Below, one piece after another: positions 42,955 to 50,482 of a DNA stretch of 64,000 bases. The notes beneath the pieces were generated by a model. It was not told where the DNA came from. It ran no database searches and saw only the letters and a list, made by a program, of their open reading frames with translations. A program made the position numbers and the translations under genes. Source of the DNA: Bacteroidota bacterium (GTDB lineage: Bacteria; Bacteroidota; Ignavibacteria; UBA10030; UBA8401); contig DATJPT010000002.1 of assembly GCA_035506275.1 (NCBI GenBank), forward strand, positions 62,001 through 126,000, written 5' to 3'. How positions within the stretch are numbered: the stretch's first letter is position 1; the number at the start of each line of letters is the position of its first letter.

Positions 42955-44112
42955 TTACTCGAACTGAAGTTGGATGTTGATGATCTCCGGCCTGTTCCCC
43001 GTCCGGATGGGCGGTCCCCATGTTCCGACCCCGCACGAAACATAATAATGGGTGTTCCCTTTTTTCTTATAGCCCCAGCTGAGCTCATAGACTTTCTTCG
43101 TAATAAAATTGAACGGCCACAATTGTCCGTGATGCGTATGCCCGGAAAGCTGCAGATCGGCGCCGTTCTCTTCCGCTTCGGCAAGGCGAAACGGCTGATG
43201 GTCCATCAGGATGACGGGGCAGGTTTTATCGACTCCCGTCATCAACTCCGCCAGCGGCTTGCGCGTCTTTCCGGTGAAACCGCGGATGCTGATATCTTCC
43301 CTTCCGACCACATACACGCTGTCGGCGACCTTCACCCAGGCATCCCGCAGCATGGTGATGCCGTGTTCGACGAGGTACTTGCATGCCGGCTCCACTCCGC
43401 CGATATACTCATGGTTGCCGGTGATCGCGATAACGCCGTATGTCGACCGGATCTTTCTGAGCGTTTCGCCGAGATTATTTCTGATGACCGGACCGATATC
43501 CTCATCCACGACATCCCCGGGAAGAAGGACGAGATCGGGTTTGAGTGAATTGATCCGCTCGACAATTCTCTCGAGCTTGAATTTGCAGACGATCGTCCCG
43601 AGATGGATGTCCGAGGCGACGGCAATGTTGAGCGACTTCATCCCATACCCGTTCTTGGGGATATCGAGCTTCAGAGTTTTGATGCGCGGCGAGCGGGCGT
43701 TGATATAACCGCCAAGCACGATAACGGCGACGACGGCGACGACGGCCAGTGAGGTAACTTCCTTCGTTCGCTCTGGGTTCGCAGTAATCGCCGCGGGAAA
43801 AAATGGAACGATAAAATTCAACAGCCGCAGGATGTCGATCGCGAATGCGAACAGAAGAAAGTAGACCATTGCGGCGAGCCAGAACGACCCGAGCAAGACC
43901 AGCGTGCTGCTCAGCCACGAAAGCGATATCCGCTCGAGCATCCTTCCCGCGATGAACGAGACCGAGAGAATGAGAAATGCCGCAATGTAGACCGTCCGCC
44001 ATGTTGATTGAAATCCGCCGGCTTCCCACTCCCTGATGAAAATATAATAGTTGATGAGCGCGTAAACCGACAGCGCTACGGAAAAGAATATGACGAAGTT
44101 AATTTTTCTCAT
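42955..44112 (-). CDS. Membrane-anchored metallophosphoesterase
   Basis: 385 residues. Four N-terminal membrane helices (to about residue 140: INFVIFFSVALSVYALINYY ... LAVVAVVAVIVLGGY), then a calcineurin-like phosphoesterase domain with all five metal motifs: DIHLG, GDVVDED, GNHEY, a His in ILMDHQP, and SGHTHHGQLWPF. This is the YaeI/YkuE-like branch, which acts on phospholipid-type substrates such as UDP-diacylglucosamine or cell-wall lipids; the exact one is not predictable. The catalytic side faces the cytoplasm or periplasm depending on an odd or even number of helices, which I count as four. 40 bases separate it from the MgtC/DUF4010 gene behind. Confidence 0.92.
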   Translation of the reverse strand: MRKINFVIFFSVALSVYALINYYIFIREWEAGGFQSTWRTVYIAAFLILSVSFIAGRMLERISLSWLSSTLVLLGSFWLAAMVYFLLFAFAIDILRLLNFIVPFFPAAITANPERTKEVTSLAVVAVVAVIVLGGYINARSPRIKTLKLDIPKNGYGMKSLNIAVASDIHLGTIVCKFKLERIVERINSLKPDLVLLPGDVVDEDIGPVIRNNLGETLRKIRSTYGVIAITGNHEYIGGVEPACKYLVEHGITMLRDAWVKVADSVYVVGREDISIRGFTGKTRKPLAELMTGVDKTCPVILMDHQPFRLAEAEENGADLQLSGHTHHGQLWPFNFITKKVYELSWGYKKKGNTHYYVSCGVGTWGPPIRTGNRPEIINIQLQFE

Positions 44113-44151
44113 CAGGGGATTGGATTAAAAGTGGAATGTTGCCAGGGGGCA

Positions 44152-45396
44152 CTATGTACCGATGACGATCAGCGGCACATGGAGGAGCGCCCACAGCCCG
44201 TATGTCAACGCCGTTTGTTTTCTGGTTGATGGAGAGAGGACTGCGAAGTATGCCCCTTTCGCGATCGTGTTGCTCATCATCGCAATGATGACGGCGGGAA
44301 CGACGATCGTCGAAACGGCGGTTGCGTCGTGGACGAGCGAGAGAATGAACGGATCGATATCGGTCACGCCGACGATCCCCGCAAGCCCGAGGACTCCCGC
44401 GTTGCCGATGTTCTTTTGGACAAGCCCGGTCACGACAGAAAGGATCACGAACAAGGCGGCGAACGCCATTGCCGGCCGGATCTCGAACGGGTTTTGCGGT
44501 GCCGGAATTGAATTCTCACCGCCTTTGGAATTCTGCCATGCGATCCTCGCGGACAACGCAACCCCGATAAAAAAAAGAACGACGAGTCTCCATCCGAGGA
44601 TCGGAATGATCGACCCGTTGATGAGCCAGATAAGGATCAGAATACGCAGGTACATGACACTTCCCGCAAGGACCGCCGCCTGAAGCGCTTCGTTTGCGCG
44701 CGAAGGATTCTTCTGGGCGATGCGTCCAACCGCCATCGTCAGCGCCGTGCTCGAAACTGCGCCTCCGAGAGCCCCCGACAGCCACATGCCGACCTTCTGT
44801 CCAAATTTTTTTGACAGGAAGTAGCCGACAAAACCGATCGAGGAGACGAGAATGACGATCTGCCAGATGCGGGTAGGGTTGAGCTTGAAGCTGGTGTATT
44901 CCTCGTTCGGAAGCACCGGGAGGATGATGACGGTGACCAAGAGGAACTTGACCGTCGCAAGAAATTCTACCTTGTTAAGCCGTTCGACGTACGATTCGAG
45001 CGCGGCTTTTTCGGAGAGAAGGATCGTGTTGACGACGCCGATCGCCATCGCGATCCAGACGTCCACAAGAAGCGCGAGCGCTCCTGTGACGAACGTTAAC
45101 AGCGCTGAGATCTCGCTCGTCGACCCGAAGCGTTCAACTTTGATCTTTGCGATGTACGCGATCGACGTCAGCGCGGCGATGGAGATCAGGCCGACCGGAA
45201 GCATGAGTGGTGCGCCGATCTTGTAGAACCATGCGCAGCCGAAACCGAGCATGCTGATGATCGGATGCGTCCGCACTCCCCCAAACACCATTTTCTGTTC
45301 TTCGAGCTTCGTGCTTTCCCGTTCGAGCCCAACGAGGAACCCGAGCGCCAGCGCAACAAGAAACCGGAGCTCGGGGGTCCATTCGAATGTGTTCAT
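44152..45396 (-). CDS. MgtC/SapB plus DUF4010 membrane protein
   Basis: 414 residues with about 12 membrane helices. The N-terminal third is MgtC/SapB-like: LRFLVALALGFLVGLERE, GVRTHPIISMLG, then SEISALLTFVTGALALLVDV; the rest is the DUF4010 domain, with GALGGAVSSTALTMAVGRIA, GIVGVTDIDPFILSL, TAVSTIVVPAVIIAMMSNT. The function is unknown. Family members are tied to acid or magnesium stress or possible transport, but evidence is scarce. It stands between the phosphoesterase and a word-repeat element in front of the CsgG-like gene. Confidence 0.9.
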   Translation of the reverse strand: MNTFEWTPELRFLVALALGFLVGLERESTKLEEQKMVFGGVRTHPIISMLGFGCAWFYKIGAPLMLPVGLISIAALTSIAYIAKIKVERFGSTSEISALLTFVTGALALLVDVWIAMAIGVVNTILLSEKAALESYVERLNKVEFLATVKFLLVTVIILPVLPNEEYTSFKLNPTRIWQIVILVSSIGFVGYFLSKKFGQKVGMWLSGALGGAVSSTALTMAVGRIAQKNPSRANEALQAAVLAGSVMYLRILILIWLINGSIIPILGWRLVVLFFIGVALSARIAWQNSKGGENSIPAPQNPFEIRPAMAFAALFVILSVVTGLVQKNIGNAGVLGLAGIVGVTDIDPFILSLVHDATAVSTIVVPAVIIAMMSNTIAKGAYFAVLSPSTRKQTALTYGLWALLHVPLIVIGT

Positions 45397-45429
45397 ATGT
45401 TACGAGATATCATTTCTGTGTGTCGGACG

Positions 45430-45512
45430 CAGAATAAAGAAGACAGGAGTCAGAAGACTAAGCTCTGTATTCTGAATTCTGCCTTCTGTATTCTGTTTTT
45501 TGAATTCTAGCT
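45430..45512. repeat. Word-repeat inverted element
   Basis: Left side CAGAATAAAGAAGACAGGAG, TCAGAAGACT; right side CTGTATTCTGAATTCTGCC, TTCTGTATTCTG. CAGAATA/TATTCTG-like words face each other. It lies between the start of the DUF4010 gene and the stop of the CsgG-like gene. The same words form a larger copy at 50.3 kb. Confidence 0.55.
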
Positions 45513-45518
45513 TCTAAA

Positions 45519-46418
45519 TCACTTCTTCACCCTCACGATATCCCCCGCCTTGATGTCCTTCCCGTCGGTGATCGTCGCTTTGCTCGCCTTTCCTTTCAGC
45601 GCATCTTCGATGACTTTGATGGAGCCGACTTTGGTCTCTTCGGAGCCGAGCGATGCGCCGGTATCGGGGTCTTTCAACTCTTCCCCCTCGCGATAGATGT
45701 CGAATTCTTGTCCGATCGTGACGTTTCCTTCGGAGCCGGGTTTCATAAGGAGCGTCCCGTCGGTGTTGACCTTCAGAACTTTGCCGGACCAGGGGACCTT
45801 CTCCATATTGTCCGTGATGAGCTTCACGCAGTTGTCGACCGCTTCGCGGCACGCCTTGCCGATATCGGTGTCGTTCCAGTTGCTGACATCGCTGAAGTCC
45901 ATATCGTCGTACCGGACGCTGACGCCGGTCGTCGATTCCGACCCCTCTTCTTTTTCCGCCGCGATCACTTCGCCGGAGGTCGTATTCACCAGGCGAATAT
46001 CGACTGCCGCATGGGCCGTCTTTTTGGTGATGCCGCCGCCGAAGATCGAAACGCCCCCCCCGACCGTATTCTGTTTCGTCCCGAATTCGCTGACGCTGCC
46101 GATGACGAGGAGTTCGACGCCGAGCGCCTTTCCGACTTTAGGGGCCGACTCGGGCGTCACCACGCCCGACTGTCCGAGTTTTTGTTCTTCAAGCACCTTG
46201 TCGAATTCCGCCCGCTCGATCACGATGAACTTCCCCGATTTTACCAGGGCCGTGGTCAGCATATCCGCAACCCCGATGCCGACGTGGCTGTATCCGCTTC
46301 CGGACCGGTCGTCAAAACGAGAAACTGCGATTCTTTTCTTGAGCTGTGCATCAGCGCCCGCCGAAGATAAAGCAAATGCAGCGAAAAGCGCAATGAGAGA
46401 AAGTGCCTTGTATTTCAT
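45519..46418 (-). CDS. CsgG-family exported protein
   Basis: 299 residues, ATG preceded by GGAGG. Signal peptide MKYKALSLIALFAAFALSSA. The CsgG pattern follows: KKRIAVSRFDDRSG, GIGVADMLTTALVKSGKFIVIERAEFDKVLEEQKLGQSG, ELLVIGSVSEFGTKQNT, and DIRLVNTTSGEVI. No lipobox Cys is visible, unlike the E. coli curli channel. The C-terminal ~90 residues (SGKVLKVNTDGTLLMKPGSEGNVTIGQEF ... KAGDIVRVKK) form an additional beta-domain seen in other CsgG-like proteins. Possible outer-membrane pore or periplasmic assembly factor. The gene has a clear promoter and is single. Confidence 0.85.
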   Translation of the reverse strand: MKYKALSLIALFAAFALSSAGADAQLKKRIAVSRFDDRSGSGYSHVGIGVADMLTTALVKSGKFIVIERAEFDKVLEEQKLGQSGVVTPESAPKVGKALGVELLVIGSVSEFGTKQNTVGGGVSIFGGGITKKTAHAAVDIRLVNTTSGEVIAAEKEEGSESTTGVSVRYDDMDFSDVSNWNDTDIGKACREAVDNCVKLITDNMEKVPWSGKVLKVNTDGTLLMKPGSEGNVTIGQEFDIYREGEELKDPDTGASLGSEETKVGSIKVIEDALKGKASKATITDGKDIKAGDIVRVKK

Positions 46419-46471
46419 AGAACCTCCGGATGGTCGATGAGTAAGATTGTTCTTTGAAATTTTGCTGCGTG

Positions 46472-46500
46472 AATATAGAAATTCCGCGAGAGAGAATCAA
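46472..46500 (-). promoter_or_regulatory. Promoter of the CsgG-like gene
   Basis: Minus strand TTGATT (46495-46500), 17 bases, TATATT (46472-46477), 54 bases upstream of the ATG. Confidence 0.7.
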
Positions 46501-46564
46501 TCAAAGTGCCGGAAGCGGGGTCCTTTGAACGGATGAACGGAGTAAAGAGAACGGGGCACGCTCT

Positions 46565-46593
46565 GCTCTTCGACTCCGCCGCGACCGCTCATC
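46565..46593 (-). repeat. Inverted copy of the GTCGCGGCGGAGTCGAAG repeat
   Basis: Read on the minus strand: GATGAGCGGTCGCGGCGGAG-TCGAAGAGC, differing at two positions from the copy at 42824-42852. Confidence 0.55.
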
Positions 46594-46641
46594 TTGCCCC
46601 AAAGATTCCTGCTTCCACGGTTTTGGACATTAAAACGCAGC

Positions 46642-48669
46642 TCACCCGGCAATCCCCAATTCCCTCAACAAGAAAGCGTTGACAAACGCCTGTTCTTTGT
46701 ATGCATCGTAGCGTCCCGATGCGCCGCCGTGCCCCGCTCCCATATTCATTTTTAGAAGGAGCGTGTTGGAATCTGTTCTCATTGCCCGCATTTTGGCCGT
46801 ATACTTCGCCGGCTCCCAAAACATGACCTGGCTGTCGTTCAGCGAGGAGGTGATGAGCATGGCAGGATACGTTTTTGCTTCGATGTTGGTGTAGGGGCAA
46901 TACGATTTCATGTACTCATACTCTTCTTTCACGTTCGGGTTCCCCCATTCGAGATACTCGCCGACGGTCAGCGGCAACGACGCGTCAAGCATCGTGTTCA
47001 CGACGTCAACGAACGGAACGGCAAGGTGAGCCGCTTTGCAAAGGTCGGGGCGCATATTCAGCACGGCGCCGATGAGCAGTCCGCCGGCGCTCCCTCCCTG
47101 AATGGCAAGCCGGTCGTGCGATGTGTAGCCGGCGGCGACCACATGCTCGGCGCACGCGATAAAATCCGTGAACGTATTTTTCTTCTTCATCATCTTGCCG
47201 TCGTCGCGCCATTCTTCTCCCATATCTCCGCCCCCCCGGACATGCGCGAGCGCGAAGACAACTCCCCGTTCGAGCAGGCTCAGACGGGGGATCGAGAAAT
47301 CGACGGGAATCGAAATGCCGTACGAACCGTACCCGTAGAGCAGCAGCGGATGCGAACCGTCCTTTTTTATTCCTCTTTTATAGACGAGCGATATCGGCAC
47401 CAGCGTCCGGTCGGACGCCTTTGCCCAGATCCGTTCCGAGACGAATTGGGACGGGTCGTATCCGCCGAGGACTTCAGTCTGCTTCAGTAAGACGATCTCC
47501 CCCGAATCCATATTGTATTCGAACACCGAACTCGGCGTAATGAACGATTGGTAACTGTAGCGGAATTTCGCGGTGCTGAATTCGGGGTTGGCTCCGGGGA
47601 AAGCCGAATAGACCGGCTCGGGAAAATTGATCTGGCGGATCGTATGCGTCCGGAAATCCAGGACGCGCAGGACGTTGAGAGCATTCGCCCGTTCGTAAAA
47701 AACCGCATGGTCCTTAAACAATGCGGCATCCTCCAGCTTGACCTCTTTCCGGTGCGGAAGGATTTCCGTCCACCGTTCCGGGGAGGGGTTTTCAACCGGG
47801 GTTGCTACAAGCCGGAAATTCTTTGCATTTTTGTTCGTCCGGATGTAGAAGAGACCTTCGCGGTGTTCGACGGAATACTCATGCCCCTCTTCTCTCGGCA
47901 TCACCAGTGTAAACCTGCCGTTGACCTCGCCGCTCGGAAGGTAACGGACCTCGCTTGTGACCGAACTTTCTGAAGAGAGAAAAATATACTTGCGGTCGTT
48001 CGAACGGCCAACCCACGCTCTGTAGAGCTCGTCCGTTTCTTCATACAACACATCATCCCGGGAATTCCCAAGGACATGCCGCTGCAGTCTATACGGACGC
48101 TTTGCAGCGTCCTCTTTCACGTAGAAAATCGTTCTGTTATCCGATGCCCATTCTGCACTGTTCACCTGCCCGAGTTCATCCGGCAAATTTGTCCCCGTCT
48201 GGAGGTCCTTGACGAATCCTTTGTATTCTCGGAAACCGGTCGTATCCAGGGAGTACAGCAGCAACTTTCCGTCATCACTGATTCTGTACAAACCAAGGGA
48301 GAGGAATTGGCGCCCTTGGGCGAGCTCGTTCAGGTCAAGCGTGATCTCTTCCGGTTCCTCAAGCGTGCCCTGTTTGCGGCAATGAATCGGGTATTGTTTT
48401 CCTTCTTCGGTGCGTGTGTAATACCAATAATCGCCGTACTGATACGGTACACTCAGGTCGGTCTGCTTGATGCGGCGGAGAATTTCCTTGTAGAGTTCAC
48501 CGTGCAAACCCTCGGCTGGCTTCATCACCGATTCGGTGTACTGGTTCTCCGATTCAAGATAAGCGATGACGTCCGGGTTGGTTTTATCTCTCAACCAAAA
48601 ATAGTTATCCACCCGAACGTCGCCGTGAATGGCATCAATCTTGGGAATTATTTTTGCAACGGGAAACAA
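46642..48669 (-). CDS. ptrB: Oligopeptidase B-like S9A serine peptidase
   Basis: 675 residues. A beta-propeller (about 60-395) is followed by the alpha/beta-hydrolase domain with Ser in AIQGGSAGGLL, Asp in SSLNDSQV and His in GAGHGGASGRY; YGSYGIS and HVRGGGDMGEEW are further family markers. The N-terminal HGDVRVDNYFWLRDKTNPDVI is the usual start of oligopeptidase B, which cleaves short peptides after Lys/Arg. The frame starts with TTG at 48669, just after an in-frame stop, and no Shine-Dalgarno sequence is present, yet the family N-terminus begins right there, so I keep it. No signal peptide: cytoplasmic. Stand-alone gene. Confidence 0.9.
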   Translation of the reverse strand: MFPVAKIIPKIDAIHGDVRVDNYFWLRDKTNPDVIAYLESENQYTESVMKPAEGLHGELYKEILRRIKQTDLSVPYQYGDYWYYTRTEEGKQYPIHCRKQGTLEEPEEITLDLNELAQGRQFLSLGLYRISDDGKLLLYSLDTTGFREYKGFVKDLQTGTNLPDELGQVNSAEWASDNRTIFYVKEDAAKRPYRLQRHVLGNSRDDVLYEETDELYRAWVGRSNDRKYIFLSSESSVTSEVRYLPSGEVNGRFTLVMPREEGHEYSVEHREGLFYIRTNKNAKNFRLVATPVENPSPERWTEILPHRKEVKLEDAALFKDHAVFYERANALNVLRVLDFRTHTIRQINFPEPVYSAFPGANPEFSTAKFRYSYQSFITPSSVFEYNMDSGEIVLLKQTEVLGGYDPSQFVSERIWAKASDRTLVPISLVYKRGIKKDGSHPLLLYGYGSYGISIPVDFSIPRLSLLERGVVFALAHVRGGGDMGEEWRDDGKMMKKKNTFTDFIACAEHVVAAGYTSHDRLAIQGGSAGGLLIGAVLNMRPDLCKAAHLAVPFVDVVNTMLDASLPLTVGEYLEWGNPNVKEEYEYMKSYCPYTNIEAKTYPAMLITSSLNDSQVMFWEPAKYTAKMRAMRTDSNTLLLKMNMGAGHGGASGRYDAYKEQAFVNAFLLRELGIAG

Positions 48670-48999
48670 GAGAAAAGATTAACAATTAAAGTGCAAAGAT
48701 GAAAAATGGAGAGCAAAGGAACATGAGATGCCGCCTCAAAGACAGTTCCAACGCAGAATGTGCATGCAAATTTCCTGAGGAGCGCAGCGACGAAAGCCGA
48801 AGGCATCACGTTGGATTACATGGATCCGACTTCCGTTCTCGTCGTCCTGAATGACGATGATCTGGCTATGCTCCTTCAGAATGAAGTCATGATGAATTTT
48901 TGAGATAGCTTCCAGAAATTGATAGCTAAAAATAAAAAAAGGGGGAATCATGGTCGCATTTTTAATTCTTAATATTTAATCTTTCATTTGCTCCACATC
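48670..48999. other. Intergenic region, no supported gene
   Basis: 330 bases between the oligopeptidase start and the RsbU stop. The segment 48770-48805 (tcctgaggagcgcagcgacgaaagccgaagg) has the look of dispersed non-coding repeats. A 71-codon minus-strand frame runs through it but has no ribosome site and a repeat-derived sequence. Confidence 0.5.
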
Positions 49000-50229
49000 C
49001 TACTTGGTTCTTTTCACGACAACGATTGTCCTGTCGTCCGAGTATTTCCCTTTCGCGGAGAATTTTTGGACATCCTCCAGGATCAACCGGGCGATATCCT
49101 TTGCCGCTTCATGCTTCAATTCCATCAGCTTGTCCGTCAAACGTTTTTCGGAGTACTGATTTCCGTCCGCGTTCATGGTTTCCGGCACTCCGTCCGTGAA
49201 CAGGAGAAGCACATCCCCTTTGCCGATCATCGCCCCTTCGCTTCTGAACACCTGATCGGGAAAGGGACCGATAACATTCCCGGTCGACTCGAGGGTTTCC
49301 GTCGAATTCGTTTTTGCCCGGTAGAGAATGGGGTTGGGGTGACCGGCATTCACGTAGACGCACAGCCCCTGTTTATCGTTGATCAGCTCGGCATAGAAGA
49401 GGGTCAGGAACCGGTCGTCGCTGAATGCCCGGTGCACGAGCGTGTTGAGGTTGCGGATCAGCGCAGTGATTTTTGTCTGATAGGACGCCCCCATCCGGAG
49501 CGCACCGGAGACATACAGGGCCTGTACCGCAGCCGAAATCCCTTTGCTCGCCGCGTCGCCGATGACGATGCCGATCCGGTCGTTTTCATCGCTGACGATA
49601 TAATCGAAAAAGTCCCCTCCGACGACCCTGTCCGCCACTGAAATGCCGAACAGCTCAAAATTGTGGAACCGAAGCTCGTGCTCGGGAAGAATGCTCCGTT
49701 GAATCTCGCGAGCCTTGTCGAGGTCTTTTTCAAGCTGCGCGCTCTTCCGCTCGATATGCCTGCTTTTAAGCATCGACGTGACGGCGATGCCGATGATATT
49801 CAGCGTCGGCGCGACCTGGTCGTGCGTGAGGGCCGTGTTGAACGACATGACATAGCGGTAGAGGTCGGTATCCCGGACCTTGACTAGCTCTCCAACGCCC
49901 GTCGCCGAGTACTGGAGGATTCCTTTGCTGCGCAGATATGCATTCGTCTCCTTGGCGACGATCGTACGGTGTTTCGGAAGCATCTTGAACATCCGGTACT
50001 CGTTGATCTTCACGAGAAAATTCGGCTTGATCTTTTCCATCGCTCCGACCTGAGCGACCAACTCGTACGCGAATTTGTTGGCGTTCAGTTTCCAGACACG
50101 CCCCCCCTGAATTTCGATCCTGTCGTTCTGGACGATCTGATGAAGCACATGTTTGAGAAGGTCTTCGCTCGACTCAAACTTCCTGCTGTCAAAACTTTCG
50201 ATTGTTTTATGTAATAATCGTTGATTCAT
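49000..50229 (-). CDS. RsbU/SpoIIE-type PP2C phosphatase with N-terminal sensor domain
   Basis: 409 residues. Residues about 20-155 form a GAF-like or similar sensor (LLKHVLHQIVQNDRIEI, SFNTALTHDQVAPTLNIIGIAV), a coiled linker (about 155-185: KSAQLEKDLDKAREIQRSILP), then the PP2C-type domain: FGISVADRVVGGDFFDY, VIGDAASKGISAAV, LCVYVNAGHPNPIL, LLLFTDGVPETMNADG, TIVVVKRT. The Asp residues of GGDFFDY and GDAAS bind the metals. Such phosphatases act on anti-sigma-factor antagonists in partner-switching stress control. No anti-sigma or antagonist gene lies beside it. Single gene; no membrane segment. Confidence 0.9.
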   Translation of the reverse strand: MNQRLLHKTIESFDSRKFESSEDLLKHVLHQIVQNDRIEIQGGRVWKLNANKFAYELVAQVGAMEKIKPNFLVKINEYRMFKMLPKHRTIVAKETNAYLRSKGILQYSATGVGELVKVRDTDLYRYVMSFNTALTHDQVAPTLNIIGIAVTSMLKSRHIERKSAQLEKDLDKAREIQRSILPEHELRFHNFELFGISVADRVVGGDFFDYIVSDENDRIGIVIGDAASKGISAAVQALYVSGALRMGASYQTKITALIRNLNTLVHRAFSDDRFLTLFYAELINDKQGLCVYVNAGHPNPILYRAKTNSTETLESTGNVIGPFPDQVFRSEGAMIGKGDVLLLFTDGVPETMNADGNQYSEKRLTDKLMELKHEAAKDIARLILEDVQKFSAKGKYSDDRTIVVVKRTK

Positions 50230-50292
50230 AAGAGTCAGATTGGGGATTGATGTTCGTGGCTGTAAAATGTACTGAGATAATGGAGAAGAAAC

Positions 50293-50450
50293 AAGGCGGA
50301 AGAGAGAAGGCAGAAGATAGAAGACAGAATACAGAAGTCAGAATTCAAAAGCCAATTCCATCCTTCCTGTTCTTTGTTTCTTGCCTTATTCTGTCTTCTG
50401 TATTCTGTCTCCTGACTTCTGTATTCTGTCTCCTGCATTCTGTCTTCTTG
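50293..50450. repeat. Largest word-repeat inverted element
   Basis: Left side: words GAAGACAGAATACAGAAGTC; right side: TTCTGTCTTCTGTATTCTG, TCTCCTGACTTCTGTATTC, TCTCCTGCATTCTG. CAGAATACAGAAGTCA (50325-50340) and TGACTTCTGTATTCTG (50413-50428) are 16-base perfect arms. It overlaps only spurious frames and precedes mutS. Confidence 0.65.
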
Positions 50451-50482
50451 TTTTCCCCTCCTTTTTTCCCTACCTTTTCACC

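Noticed and set aside
48736-48951. 71-codon minus-strand frame
   Set aside because: No ribosome site; its 3' part is dispersed-repeat sequence.
50381-50482. N-terminal extension of MutS by 34 residues
   Set aside because: The extra codons are word-repeat DNA; MutS family proteins begin at the ATG at 50483.
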